From Coprinopsis marcescibilis (taxonomy: Eukaryota > Basidiomycota > Agaricomycetes > Agaricales > Psathyrellaceae), in contig ML210248.1 in assembly GCA_004369085.1 (NCBI GenBank), forward strand, positions 38,361 through 102,360: a DNA stretch of 64,000 nt. The letters run 5' to 3'. Shown here piece after piece: positions 1 to 11,185 of this stretch; the first letter of the stretch is position 1; each line of letters starts with the position of its first letter. Under the pieces are notes generated by a model. The model was given only the letters and a program-made list of their open reading frames with translations. It was not told where the DNA came from and did no database searches. The position numbers and the translations under genes were made by a program.

Positions 1-127
1 TCAGTTCAGCAGCTTCCGACCAAGTGCTTGCCGCGGCTCTTGCTTTCGACCATCATCTACCGCTCGATTTCTGGTTGAGTTCGCCAACTTTTGCTTTCTG
101 TCATAGTGACTGCCACGATACTGCAAA

Positions 128-2541
128 ATGAGTGACAAGAAGCGTGCCTTGGAGACAAATGGCGGCGCGGAGGGTGCCAACAAGAAGTTCAAAAGGTATG
201 CGTCACAATCATTGCAGCCTGTTTATTTTCGCTGAATCTTACTTTCATTCTGGTTAATATAGTGATGTGAGTAAATCTGCCTACTGCCTCGCCTGCTGCT
301 AAGGTGAATATGCATGTTGTGAATGAACCGCTGATGTACTTTTACAATTATTGTTTCCAATAGACCCCATCAGCAAGCGGCTCAGTACCTCCTGCAGCAG
401 TGAGTACAATTCAAAATCCCAAGTCTAATTGAACTGCACTCAAACCGGTCGTTCAAAGTTCTCTGCGCAGCTCATTGCTCAAAAGAAAGCTGAAATTGCC
501 GCCAAGATGGCACAATATAGTGCGGCAGCCAAAGCGGGTACTTCTGCGGGAAGGGCACCTGTAAATCTAGTGGCTCCAGCTCCAAGAGTGCCCGTCGTCC
601 CTCCTTCGATGCCTTCAAGAGTGGTGTCATCGCAAGCCACGCCTTCACCTTCCATCTCCAGCATACCAACACCCGCTTCAGGGTCGACATCTTCAACCCC
701 TGCATTCGATGACATTGCAAAGAGAGTCGCCGACGCTAAGCGACGTGTTGCTGCCGCTCAAACCCAACTGGCCATGAAGGAGAATCCGTATATGGTGTGC
801 ATTCAGTTTTCAACAGTCATGTTGTTTCGGCTGACGTAGCGGTACCTAGGCTCAACGGGAAGGCACAAAGAAGAAAGGCAGCGGAACACCACAGGTGGAG
901 CCCGTACAACAGGGCGCTGGACTGAAGATGGCTGCTCATCCTCTACTGCTCGACCAAACTCATGTACTCCAACAATCCAAGAAGGACAGATATAAGCCGA
1001 TGCAACCCAAATTCGCGTCCATAAAGGCCAATGTTCGAAATGCGGCAACACCTACCCCCGCCCCTGTTCCAATTTCCGCCCCCAGCCCTATTGCAAACCC
1101 TTACAGTACCGCCGGCAAGGAAGCTACGGGCACTGGCTTCGAAGGGGCACCAAAGGAGCGCTCTGGTCGCAACTTCCGATTTAACCCCAAAGGCAAATAC
1201 GTCGCGCTCGCCAATCAGATGCGACACGAACAGCAACTGGAAGAGCTCAAACAACGCATCGCCGAAACCGCCAGGAAAGCTGGTCTCGACAGCGAATTAG
1301 GTATCGAAAAGAACATCAAGGTGTGTTTCCTTGGTATATATCATTGCTACGCTGACCTCGTTTTTAGAGGCTAGCACCTCCCGACTGCGAGTGGTGGGAC
1401 TCCAGTCTGCTTCCCAACAAGAACTACGCGGATGTGGACCAGCTTGGACTCGACAAACTGTTCATCCGCACGAACAACTCCCCGATCTCCATCTATGTCC
1501 AGCACCCAATCCCCATCCCCGCTCCCGGAGACAATGATAAGGTTGTTCTCAAGCCACTTATGTTGACCACAAAGGTTGGTGTTGCTCAGTTCAACATTGT
1601 CGTGATGATTCACCATCCCGTCCACAGGAACAAAAGAAGATTCGTAAACAGCGCCGCCAGGGAGAGTTGCAAGATAAACGTGATCGTCAGAAGATGGGTC
1701 TTCTACCACCAGATCCTCCTAAAGGTTTGCTTTCTTCTAACTTCGATCGCCCCATCTCTGACGACTGTTTCAGTCAAACTTTCCAACTTGATGAGGGTCT
1801 TGACCTCGGATGCCATTCAAGATCCTACCCGCGTGGAAGCACGTGTCCGTCGTGAGGTGGCGATAAGGAAGCACACGCACGAGAAGGCGAACGCAGAGCG
1901 CAAGCTTACTGACGACCAACGGAGGGAAAAGAAGGAGAACAAGAAGATGGCGGAAGACAAGAGGGGTATTTGTGGTGCTATCTACAAGTATGTACACCTC
2001 CCCTATCATTTACATTGTCTTTCGTGGCTGATTGCGTCTCCACAGGGTCAAGGTCCTCAGCGACCCAGCACACCAATTCAAAGTCCGGAAGAATGCTGAC
2101 CAACTCAACCTTACCGGTGTCTGCATCTTCAACCCGCAGTTTAGCATGGTGTACGTGGAAGGCGCGCCAAAGTTTATGAAGAACTACCGGAGGCTGATGT
2201 TGAATCGCATCGCCTGGACGGAACCTGCACGACCAAGGGGTGGTGATGAGGTCGAGTTGGAGAACCCCGACTCAGATGTGGAGGGTCAGGACGAGGCGAC
2301 GTCGTCCAATGCCAAGGGCAAGGGCAAGACAACGGCTGACGAGGATGAGGCGGGTCGGTCGTTGGAAGACAACAAATGCTGGTTGGTGTGGGAGGGTGCG
2401 TTGAGGGACCGGGCGTTTGTTGGGTTCAAAGCCAAGAGCTGCCCCACTGATCGTGATGCGAAGGAGTTCTTGGGCGAAAAGTTGAAGGGGTACTGGGATA
2501 TGTCGAAGAACTGGAAGCCTGAGGAGGAAGAATTGTTCTAG
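128..2541 (+). CDS. PRP3: U4/U6 snRNP splicing factor PRP3
   Basis: PRP3 is a core protein of the U4/U6.U5 tri-snRNP and acts in the nucleus. I read nine exons: 128-195, 263-266, 364-399, 471-794, 850-1320, 1368-1574, 1628-1724, 1774-1987 and 2046-2541. They join without a frame break to about 638 residues. The central part carries the family hallmarks DCEWWDSSLLP, LMLTTKEQKK and DLPPDPPK-like text (here LLPPDPPK), then a highly charged helix (REVAIRKHTHEKANAERKL). The C-terminal DUF1115-type part has NPQFSMVYVEGAPKFMKNY and LMLNRIAW. The N-terminus starts MSDKKRALE and shows no PWI domain, unlike animal PRP3. The start is the first ATG of the reconstructed frame. Exon 2 is only 4 bases and is needed to keep phase. 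The family call is firm; the first three exon borders are inferred from splice signals. Confidence 0.93.
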
Positions 2542-2851
2542 TGATGATCGCTTCATGACCTGGTGTCTACCAGCTTTGGCCCGATTTGTCGATCTGACTG
2601 TGCAGGAATGTTCTTGTTGTCAAACTTGCTAATACGAGCATAGTTACAGAATGGCAGGCAGATAAAGGTGTTATTTCATTTATCCCAAATGGCAGGTAAC
2701 ATGTGCCTCCAGTACTGCCTCAAAGAACCCTTGAGGAAAGTCCGGCCGAATACAGCTATTTCGTAACCACAGCGCTTATTTCTGTCTCATTAAAGTAGGA
2801 AGCGGAGTTTATAGCGCATTCGATATCCCTTCTGCCTTCCCTTCCAGTCCG
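2542..2851. other. Intergenic, no gene seen
   Basis: This 310-base spacer lies between the PRP3 stop and the next ATG on the same strand. It should hold the PRP3 3' end and the promoter of the WW-like gene. I see no coding signal. Confidence 0.5.
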
Positions 2852-5800
2852 ATGAAGCCTAAACATCCTGTCTCTCCGATGGGTATCCTCAAACTACTAC
2901 TCCAGGGAGTCTCCAGATGCTTCAAGATCCCAATCCTGACCATCGTGCGTCTCCTGCAAAGAATATGGCGTTCTTGGTCGGCCTCGCACTCGCACAGCAA
3001 TGGAAAAAGGTGTGCAGATGACATCCACGACGATTCTTTACGCTGCTGTACATCCTCGACGAAGGCGACGACGACGACGACGACAACCTTTCTTTGCTCA
3101 GAGCTACCAACGCAGAACTCGGTCATTGCTCCCCTGGTTGACCAGACCCAGTTGGTGCAAGGTTTGCCTCACGGCTTTGGCGCTGGGACATGCGGGGAAC
3201 ATGTGCAAGACGGCGACATTGCACTCCATGATGAGGATAAGGCATGCGCAGACCCTGATTACAGGAAGCGCACTCTGCGAGAATCGAGTTTCTCCGAAAG
3301 CACATTGCACAATGGTGATGGCGTCGACCTTGACGATCCCCAGGGCACACTGGCAGCGCAGGGTCCAGGGGATGCGGTCATACCTGTAGAAGATGCGACG
3401 ATCTTGGAAGGCATCGGAGGGGGCGAGGTAGCAAGGCTTCCAGACGAAGATGACGTCGATGATCAAGTTTCTGACTGGATTTATCCGATCATGCCCAGTG
3501 GAAATATTCGGTATGAAAGACACGCGTACATTCATCTGTGAGTTATATACCGATGCTAGAAATCGAAAGGTTCTCACTTTTAATCTGATCCGATAACATG
3601 CACATTTGTAGCACACCGGAGCCCAGTAGATACTGCGTTAAGCCAATGCAGATCGCCTTCGACGAGTGAGTACTTCAGTCCCTCTGAGTCCTTTTCTTGA
3701 GGTCCCTCTGACGCCCTGTTTTTCAAGTGAATATGTCCTACCTGAAGGGTGGATTAAAGTGGTTCAACCAGAGGGCTTCCCATATTTCTGGCACGAGCAG
3801 GACGTGAGTTTACCTCGCTCAAAAATGGCTAATGGCAACTTCTAAGGCAGTTCACATTCCCAGCGTATCATTACGGACAGTCAGATTTATGACGCCGATG
3901 TGTCTAAACATCTGGGGGGGTTTATAACGGACATCCATGAGCATCTGAGGATTCGAAATTTGGTGCAGACCGAGGACGTGGACCTTGTCTTGCAAATAGT
4001 TCGTTGTCCTGAAGAAAATGGCGAGGAGCAGTGGTGGTGCGGATATTACTTCGTCAACCATTCGACAAGAACAATATTCTGGCTCGAGAAGTTCCACATC
4101 GATGAACACCTTGCCGAAGTGAAGGGAAAGTTACAGGGCTCACATATTAGTACGCATATTATCTGGATCTTCTGTGACAATATTGTTGACATTTCGCTTA
4201 CAGAGGTCCTAATGGAGAATGAATACTGGTTGGTGGCGGCTTGTCCTCCCTTGTAGAATCGAAGCTGATCTACCTTACCCTTGTTAACTGACGTTCAAGG
4301 CAGCATTGGATACTATATCCCAACCTTTGTCGGATCACGTCTGAAGTCATGACAGTTACTGAAAATGCCCTCAGAGACGCTATCATTGGTAGGGCAGAAT
4401 CAGGTCGATTGCTCGGCTGGACTCTGACTCATTTAAATCCTTTAGACGTAATCACCTCCGAATACACAACCGTGAATATCAGTTTGGAATGTCTGAAGGA
4501 TAGTGAAGCTCTTGTTAAAGAAACAAAGGGTAAGTTCGAACCGATATATTCAATGCGTTAAATAATTATTGGGTGACAGCCGCGCTTCCCAAAGGCTACT
4601 TCAAAAGGGGGAATAAGCGTGGTCCCCGGTACCGCGAAGGCGATATATCTACGTGGTGCATCGGTGAGACGCCTGTTCATAAATAATCAATTTCTTTATA
4701 TTTATCATCAACCTTCAGGCCGAATAATGAAACAGATTGGTAGTATATATCACCTGCTTTCCCGACGCTGAAGCTAAAGTTGGACTTCTTCGTGACAGCA
4801 TTCAGTCGCTTCTTGAACTTCTATGGTCAGAGTGTCTGCCGCTTGGACCCGCGCAACTCTGTCCACAAAAATAAGCCCAAGACCCCGAGTGAAACCAGCA
4901 TGCGTTTCCGTTGCCTTTCTCCAGCACTTTTTTGCGCCCCAGACGTCTACTACACATTAATGGAGAAGCTATGGGTCGACAAACTCACGAGCCCCGAATT
5001 TTGGAATAAGCTTTTTGCCCAGCTTCACGAAGACTGGAGAGACCAACTGATCTATGTACGTTTTTTAGCAATTAGCGTTAGAAAAGGGGTAAAATCTGAT
5101 GAACGCCAGGCCTCTTTGCTCCTCACGACCAATATCGCCTTCTTAACAATATCCAACGTTACGAGGCAGGACGAGAAGATTCAAGGCACACTGGTTCAGA
5201 TACCGAGCTACATCTCAACAATTTCAAGCATCGGGAGCATAATTCTGGGCTTGCTGCTCAAGCGGCAACACCGGATCAAGCTCAAGGATGGAACGGCATC
5301 CGAGATTGTACGGGCGCTTCTGCCTTTCAAACAAAGCTGAACTAAACCCGAGTCTTTTAGCATAGTTTCATTGCGAAGCGATACCACAAAAAACGGGGGT
5401 TTGAATCGCTTGCCGTGATGTACAGCCTTCCGTACGCGTTGCTTATGTGGGGGTGAGTAACCTTGTGCCGCCTGGAATGGATTCAGAATGAACCTCATGG
5501 GCTTGGTTACACTTACAGCATTACCACTTTTCTCGCCTCATTTATGGCGATGTGCCTATATGAGATGACCAATTCTGCACGCTACATTTCCATCGCATGT
5601 TTCTTGATTTTATCAGGCCTCATAGGATGGTACATCCATATGTCGTGGGACAAGAACACAGATCGGTGGTCGTCCCTCTATATCAGTTTTTGGGAGAAGA
5701 TCAAGAAGGAGGGGAAGGAGCTCATGCCCCACCAGCAAGGCCAGGAGGCTAACGATGACACCGGGGCGACAACAATGTCAGATGAAGATGAAGAGGGCTC

Positions 5801-5933
5801 ATATGCAAAATCGATTGTGTCTCGACGGAGTAACGTGGCTTTATGGCGCAAGTGGTGGAGGCGACAGAGAGGGAAACGGTCTCAACCGACGTTGTCTGAC
5901 GACCAGAGCTCGACAAGTATACGAGCAATGTGA
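2852..5933 (+). CDS. WW-like, multi-pass membrane protein of an agaricomycete family
   Basis: I recognise this as a large uncharacterised agaricomycete family. Thirteen exons keep phase: 2852-3537, 3612-3665, 3728-3803, 3864-4149, 4204-4228, 4300-4388, 4446-4529, 4580-4663, 4719-4739, 4799-5055, 5110-5307, 5361-5452 and 5519-5933. The N-terminus is acidic and variable. A WW-like segment follows (LPEGWIKVVQPEGFPYFWHE), then a charged helical region and the family motif RFLNFYGQ...RLDPRNSVH. The C-terminal half has about four hydrophobic segments: LLLTTNIAFLTISNV, ISTISSIGSIILGLLL, a pair in LAVMYSLPYALLMWG-ITTFLASFMAMCLY, and YISIACFLILSGLIGWYI. The tail is basic. A membrane protein with an intracellular WW-like domain is likely. 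Function is unknown. Two exons of 21 and 25 bases make this gene easy to mispredict. Confidence 0.8.
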
Positions 5934-6500
5934 CATAACAAACACTACTTATAAAGACATCATATTGTGGCACGCCAAAACAAAAACAGGAAATCTTCAG
6001 TCTTAAAATTACAACTGGCGAAAACGACCCATTCCTGGTGCTCCACACCGTCACGGCCAATCAACCGATGCGAAGGCACTGCCGTGACAGAGTGTAAACG
6101 TAGGGTCATCCTCCTTGGACTATCTGCGCTGCCTCCTTGAAATACTAACGCTTTTGTAGGGTTGATCCTGACGACTGTGCTTGCCAAGGTACTCGGTATT
6201 TGCCCTACTATGGACATGCCAACTCCAACTTCTAAACGGCAAGAAGGCTCGCATTCAGGGGACAGTAGCATAGCATAAACAAAAGCGGAGAGCCATTCCT
6301 ACAGCAGGTTGTGCTGGAAATTATACATATTGAAAGCGAATGAAAAGCACAAGGTTTGAAAGCGAATTCGAATGAGCAAGCAGTGAGATACCAAAACCGT
6401 TGTTTACGGAGCTTTATACACCCCGAGCACCTGCTAGAATAGAAGTAGCGTTATTGAAGACTATCGTGTTCTGTGATGTGATTAAACGACTCGCCATATC
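5934..6500. other. Convergent intergenic region
   Basis: This 567-base stretch lies between the stops of two convergent genes. Short open frames run through it, but none shows splice-supported or family-like coding. I take it as 3' flanks. Confidence 0.5.
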
Positions 6501-8833
6501 TTATCCACTAATTGCGGACCCAACCATCCCTTCCCATCGGATTGAAAGGGACTTCCTCTTTGAAGCCTTGATATTTTGCTTGTTGCCGGTTTCGTGGTCT
6601 TTCGGCTTGTCCAAAGTACGAGATAGGTTTTGAGCAGGAGCAGCGCACTCTTCGTCGTCGTAAGCGTTAAAGAAATCCAGAGGATCTGGAGACGACGGGC
6701 CGCCATCCGCGAAAGTAGCGCTCGATGTCGAGCTGGAACCAGTGTCGCCTTTCGCGAGGCCAAGGACCCGTTTAAGCTTCAACCCTTTAGAAGCAGAGAT
6801 AGATCGTTTTTTATTGCTGTCCTTCTTTGTCGTCCAGCGCGAGTTAACCCTAAAGACAGGCCTCGAGTCTTCAGGCTGTGCCGAGGTGCGATTCGAGAGC
6901 CCAAGGTTCAATGGGTCGGCCTCTGACGATCTAGGCTCCGACAAGCTACGAGCAATTCCAGTGGGGAGTGTAAGATCATCGTCATTGTCTTCTTCAACGT
7001 CCGGGTTAGGCGCAGAAGAAAAAACAAGCATCTCGTCCGGGGCGGGATCAAACTCCGCGTCGGCGTAGACAACTTCCAATTCTGGTTGTGTCTCTGCTCT
7101 TGCAGCGGATTCTTCCCTAGTTTGGAGACCGATTACTGCTCCAGTGGATGTCGTGGTTGTGACGGCAGGTCGAATGGTGTTGCTTCTAGTTCTTTGAGAA
7201 ACTATGGTTCCACTTCGAGCTCTTGCACTTCCAGCTGGCGCGTTTACAGTGACAGTGGACGTGTGATTGGCCTGAGTAATAGTACCGCTTCGAGTTCTCC
7301 CAGGAAGGTTGGTGCTGGCTGTCGCCAGAGTGATAGTACCGCTCCTGGTGCGGGTAACATTGTTTCCAGCGTTTACAGAGGTCTGCTGGGTCGAAGTGAC
7401 TGGGCAAGGAGATTCGTGCACAGAACGACAGGAAACGAGTGCTAGACGCGTATTCAGATATGCAGAGAGAGCGAGAAAGAGCACCAATAAACAAATAGAC
7501 ATACATTCGTCGTCTTGCGGGGGGCTTATTGGGTCAACAACGTCTTTCGGGGTAGCCTTTCCGAGTTGAGAAGTAAAAAGGTCCAGAGAGGCCGCTTCCT
7601 TCGTCAGATATATAGTCGGAGGGGAGATAAGACTGTCTGTGATCCAGGGAGATCGACCACCAAGGTCATTATGGAAGTGCAAGCCGTCCTCCGCTGATGT
7701 CAGCGACATGGATTCAGTAAGCTCGTAGAGGCGGGAATGGTCCTTTGAAGACAGTTTCTTGAGCACAGATCCAGAATTTGTCACGGGCGAGTGCATATTT
7801 TCTACACCAAAGCTGCTCTCGATCGGAATCGTATCCAGTCCCTGAATTTTGAAGGGTGTCGACTCGCGTCCTCCCTGTAAGCCCGCGATAAACAATTCAT
7901 GGGCAGCAATGTCCTTGTCGACGTTGTAGATGGCGCTGCCTTCCTCAGCTTCTTGGTCGCAATATCCATAGACAGAGAGTTGCGAAGGCGGTCGATCAAA
8001 GTCAATAAGCCCCAGAGACGATTTCGGATCAAATTGTGCAGCACGGCGAGAGAGTGTGGGATGCTCCAAGCCCAGAGCTGGATGAGATGGCCTTCGTGAC
8101 AGCCTTCGAAGAGATTTACGACTTTTGGACCGCATTGCTTTGGCCGAAAAGCTAGGATCAGGACTTTGAGTAGATATATGCGCCTTTTTGGTGACTAGAT
8201 GAGGGTCTTCAGGGGTCCTGATCCCCATTGCGATAGGGCTCGGAAGTAGCTGGTCGTTTGGCAGTGACAGGGTGCTCGCATTGATCCCAGAGTTCCTCCG
8301 TTTCGAAGCAGGAAGGTTGAAATCGTCAGAGGCGTCCGCAAGCGTTCTTTTTGGATTGACCAAGCTTTCGCCTGAGGACGAGGAATAGCACGAGAGCGAT
8401 GGGGAAGCAGGTCGAGAGTTAAAAGGACTGGCCAGAGAAGCTACAGAATTCGATTTTGGCAATTTGATTTTCTTGGCACTTTTCCACAGCAGGCTTCCAT
8501 TTGCCGACTTGCCTGTTTGTACGGCAGTCAGTTCAGGTACCTCGATGGAACGAAGCAATACATACCAGTCAAGGCATCTTTCGAGGTTCCAGAAGATCGT
8601 CGTACATGTCCAGACGTGGCGTTCTCCTTCAGGTTCTTAGAACTGGCAACCCGCCTTGTTTTTCGACGCGTATATTTGCGTGTCACGGTTGGTCTCTTCT
8701 GCTCAGCGACTGGCACAGGAGAGAACGGTTGGCCTTCTGGATGGGAAGACGGTCGCGAGGTTTTGAGCTTGAACACCTGTGCTTGGGTTAGTTCGGTAGA
8801 TGCTGGCGTCGTGAAGTCATCAATGGGGCTCAT
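6501..8833 (-). CDS. Ser/Thr-rich low-complexity protein with RTRSGTI repeats
   Basis: Product unknown. I read three exons on the minus strand: 8833-8566, 8512-7505 and 7399-6501, giving about 724 residues. The N-terminal part is basic (VTRKYTRRKTRR) and followed by Ser/Pro-rich sequence and a basic patch RSKSRKSLRRLSRRPS. After the second intron come four spaced copies of R(T/A)RS(G/N)TI, a motif seen in disordered basidiomycete proteins. Acidic sequence follows, and the C-terminus is rich in Lys/Ser (NKKRSISASKGLKLKR). The second intron, 7400-7504, is 105 bases and in frame, so it can be read through. Read through, it encodes a hydrophobic stretch resembling a membrane segment. The GTATGT donor and CCAG acceptor favour splicing. 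Probably disordered and possibly nuclear or cortical, but this is inference. Confidence 0.65.
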
Positions 8834-9218
8834 GATGGGCTAAATCGATGTATAATCGTTCAGATGCGTAGTCGTGATGAATCATTTTCGATTTCAATAC
8901 CATACGGACGCGCCCAGCGCTGAGCTATCGACCTGCGCGATTAGTTCCGCTCTGCATTAGCTGGTATCGCGTACCCTCGGAGGTTTGAGTTCAAATCAAA
9001 CGGCGTTGTGCGAAGCTAGTCACTGGTGTGGTGGATGCAAGATGACCATGAACACGGCAGGCAAACTGCGGGGGCAATTGGCTTCAGCGCACAGACCCCT
9101 CCTCAGATACTTCCCACGCCCACAGTGCCACACATTCTGGATGAGCGTGTATGTCGCGTTGCATTGACGGTTGCATTCAACTTTTTATGCGACGACGACT
9201 GACGAGGACTTCGCAAAT
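8834..9218. other. Divergent intergenic region
   Basis: These 385 bases separate divergent starts at 8833 (minus) and 9219 (plus). They hold a short palindrome near 8977-8996 (TTTGA...TCAAA). I see no clear TATA box and no tRNA that folds. Confidence 0.5.
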
Positions 9219-10932
9219 ATGCAAGACCTTCCACCCGAATTGTGGGATCAAATCGCCAGATACCTACCAGAGAGTAGCCTCATTAACCTCATCGGGGTGA
9301 ACAAGACGCTCACGGACCATGGGCTGAACGCGAAGTACAGGGAATTGAGGATCAGTCGTATCGATACCGACCTATTTCGAAGGCTAGAGCTCATAAAGTG
9401 GGTGCATGACGGTTAGTATACGGACGTCTCTTACTGACCGTGCGCTAGGGACCTGAATCACTTTCGTCGCGTGCGCAATGTCGTCTTGGAACATTTACCC
9501 GTCAAAGATCTGGAATTGATCGACAAAATCAATGCTGCAGAAGCCCAGGCAGATGCAGAGCGTTATGCAACACCTGTCAAGCCTGCGACTGGATTTATAG
9601 GGGTTACCAGCCGAATGCTCAAACGATTTTCGATAGGACGGAAGGCTGGGCCTGCCAAGATCGTGGTTCCTTTCACAGCAAGAGAGGTCAGGGATCGCAT
9701 CTTGAGTGTGTTACCTCGACTACCCAATATCGCCAGCTTCACGGTCACTCAGGACAACAACACAATATTTTATCCGCTCATATGTCTGATATTTTGGGAA
9801 AACTATTCAGCCCAACTGCAAGAACTTGATATTGCAGTCCACTTTTTAAGCGGGAAACCACCGATACCACTCGCATTTTCCTTTCCTCAGCTACGGAAAC
9901 TGACGTTCCGAGCATTCAGCTACCCGACACACTCCATCGACACACGTCCCGAACCACTAGACATGAACGCATGTGTGTGCTTCATCAACAAATTCCAACG
10001 AAATCTCGAATACCTTCGCATCTTCAATGAGGGGAAAGAAGATCTTGACGACATTTACAGCACCTTGGGACGATTTTCAAACCTGCAATACTTTGAAGTT
10101 ACCCCACCGAGCGCCGCAATCTCTCAAGGCCAAGGTTCGTTCCTCCAGCGCCATGCAGACGTCATTCGCAACATGACATACGTGTCCCTCTCTGGCATCG
10201 ATCGCGGTGGACTCACCAGCATCGAAATGGAACGACTCGAAAAGCTCACGCTTCGACTCAAATATATCCCATACCCCGACGCCTGGTGGACCAGACCCTC
10301 ACCCTTCCTCAAGTCAATCCTCCCCACCCTCCGCTCATTGCATCTCGAAGGCGCACTTTCAGTCAAGGAGCTAAACGATTTCTTAACAGCAATACGAGTA
10401 GCTGACGTACCCATTGCTTTACAAGAGCTATCTCTTTCCGTTCACAGCCTTGCCGTCGACATCCTTTTGGACGTTGCAGCCGCTCTTCCCAATCTTCGAT
10501 CCTTTGCTCTTCAAATCCATGACGTCATTGCGGAAGGTTCTCCCACGACACCGACCGAGTTCTTCCCTTACACTTCGGTGTGTTCGAGTCATTTCGCTGC
10601 GCAAATACGATTACGAAACGCTGACTTTTCCGCAGGGTTCTCACGTGCCGAACTTTGCTGTCAAAATCCGGGAAGTCCTCCCAGAGAGTAATTGGAATTT
10701 GCAAGACATTACGATTCGACGGCAATCATGTTGCGGAGACCTTATGCTATGGGGCCTCATGCTCCTTTGTGCAGAATGTGTCCCTAGCATCCGCAGCTTC
10801 GACTCGCAAGGCACCAAAATCATCCCTAGTCCACCCAACCAGAAACCAGAACCGAGCACTAGTCGCTGTTCAAACGGTCTATGTTCCTACAACTCGGGCA
10901 CTGCACCTTCCGTTCCACCCGACATCGCCTGA
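9219..10932 (+). CDS. F-box/LRR-like protein FBX1
   Basis: An F-box protein, likely an adaptor of an SCF ubiquitin ligase. Its three exons are 9219-9397, 9449-10577 and 10636-10932, giving 534 residues. The F-box is at the N-terminus (LPPELWDQIARYLPESSL). A long leucine-rich region follows with family motifs NKFQRNLEYL, WWTRPSPFLKSILPTLRSL and, after the last intron, WNLQDITIRRQ, WGLMLLCAECVPSI and SFDSQG. The first intron splits a codon after two bases and the last falls between codons, exactly as in FBX3-6. ATG 9219 is the only in-frame ATG before the F-box. The C-terminus is longer than in the paralogues and Pro/Ser-rich. The target is unknown. Confidence 0.8.
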
Positions 10933-11126
10933 TTTTCCACCGAAACGTTACCACCTCACCTATTCTCCATTAATAATATCGTACATCCGATGTTCTCGCT
11001 CTTATGCTGTATTATTGACTCTGATGAGTGTCTTTCCAATCTGTTACAGTGCCTTCGCGCTGAGTGAGCCGCAGATTACATACCTGAGCGGACATACAAC
11101 TTGATCGTTCGGGCCACCGAGAATAG

Positions 11127-11134
11127 TATATATT
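11127..11134 (+). promoter_or_regulatory. Candidate TATA box of FBX2
   Basis: TATATATT lies 51 bases before the FBX2 ATG at 11186, a workable TATA distance for a short fungal leader. Seen in sequence; use as a promoter is inferred. Confidence 0.35.
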
Positions 11135-11185
11135 TGACCACCTCGAACCTCTTTGTCAAACCCTTCCAGCCATTAACCCTCGAAT

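Noticed and set aside
8965..9005. tRNA-like T-arm (GAGTTCAAATC) upstream of FBX1
   Set aside because: The stem pairs only as a simple palindrome, not as a 5-bp T stem with a 7-base loop, and no D-arm or anticodon arm with matching acceptor stem is found on either strand.
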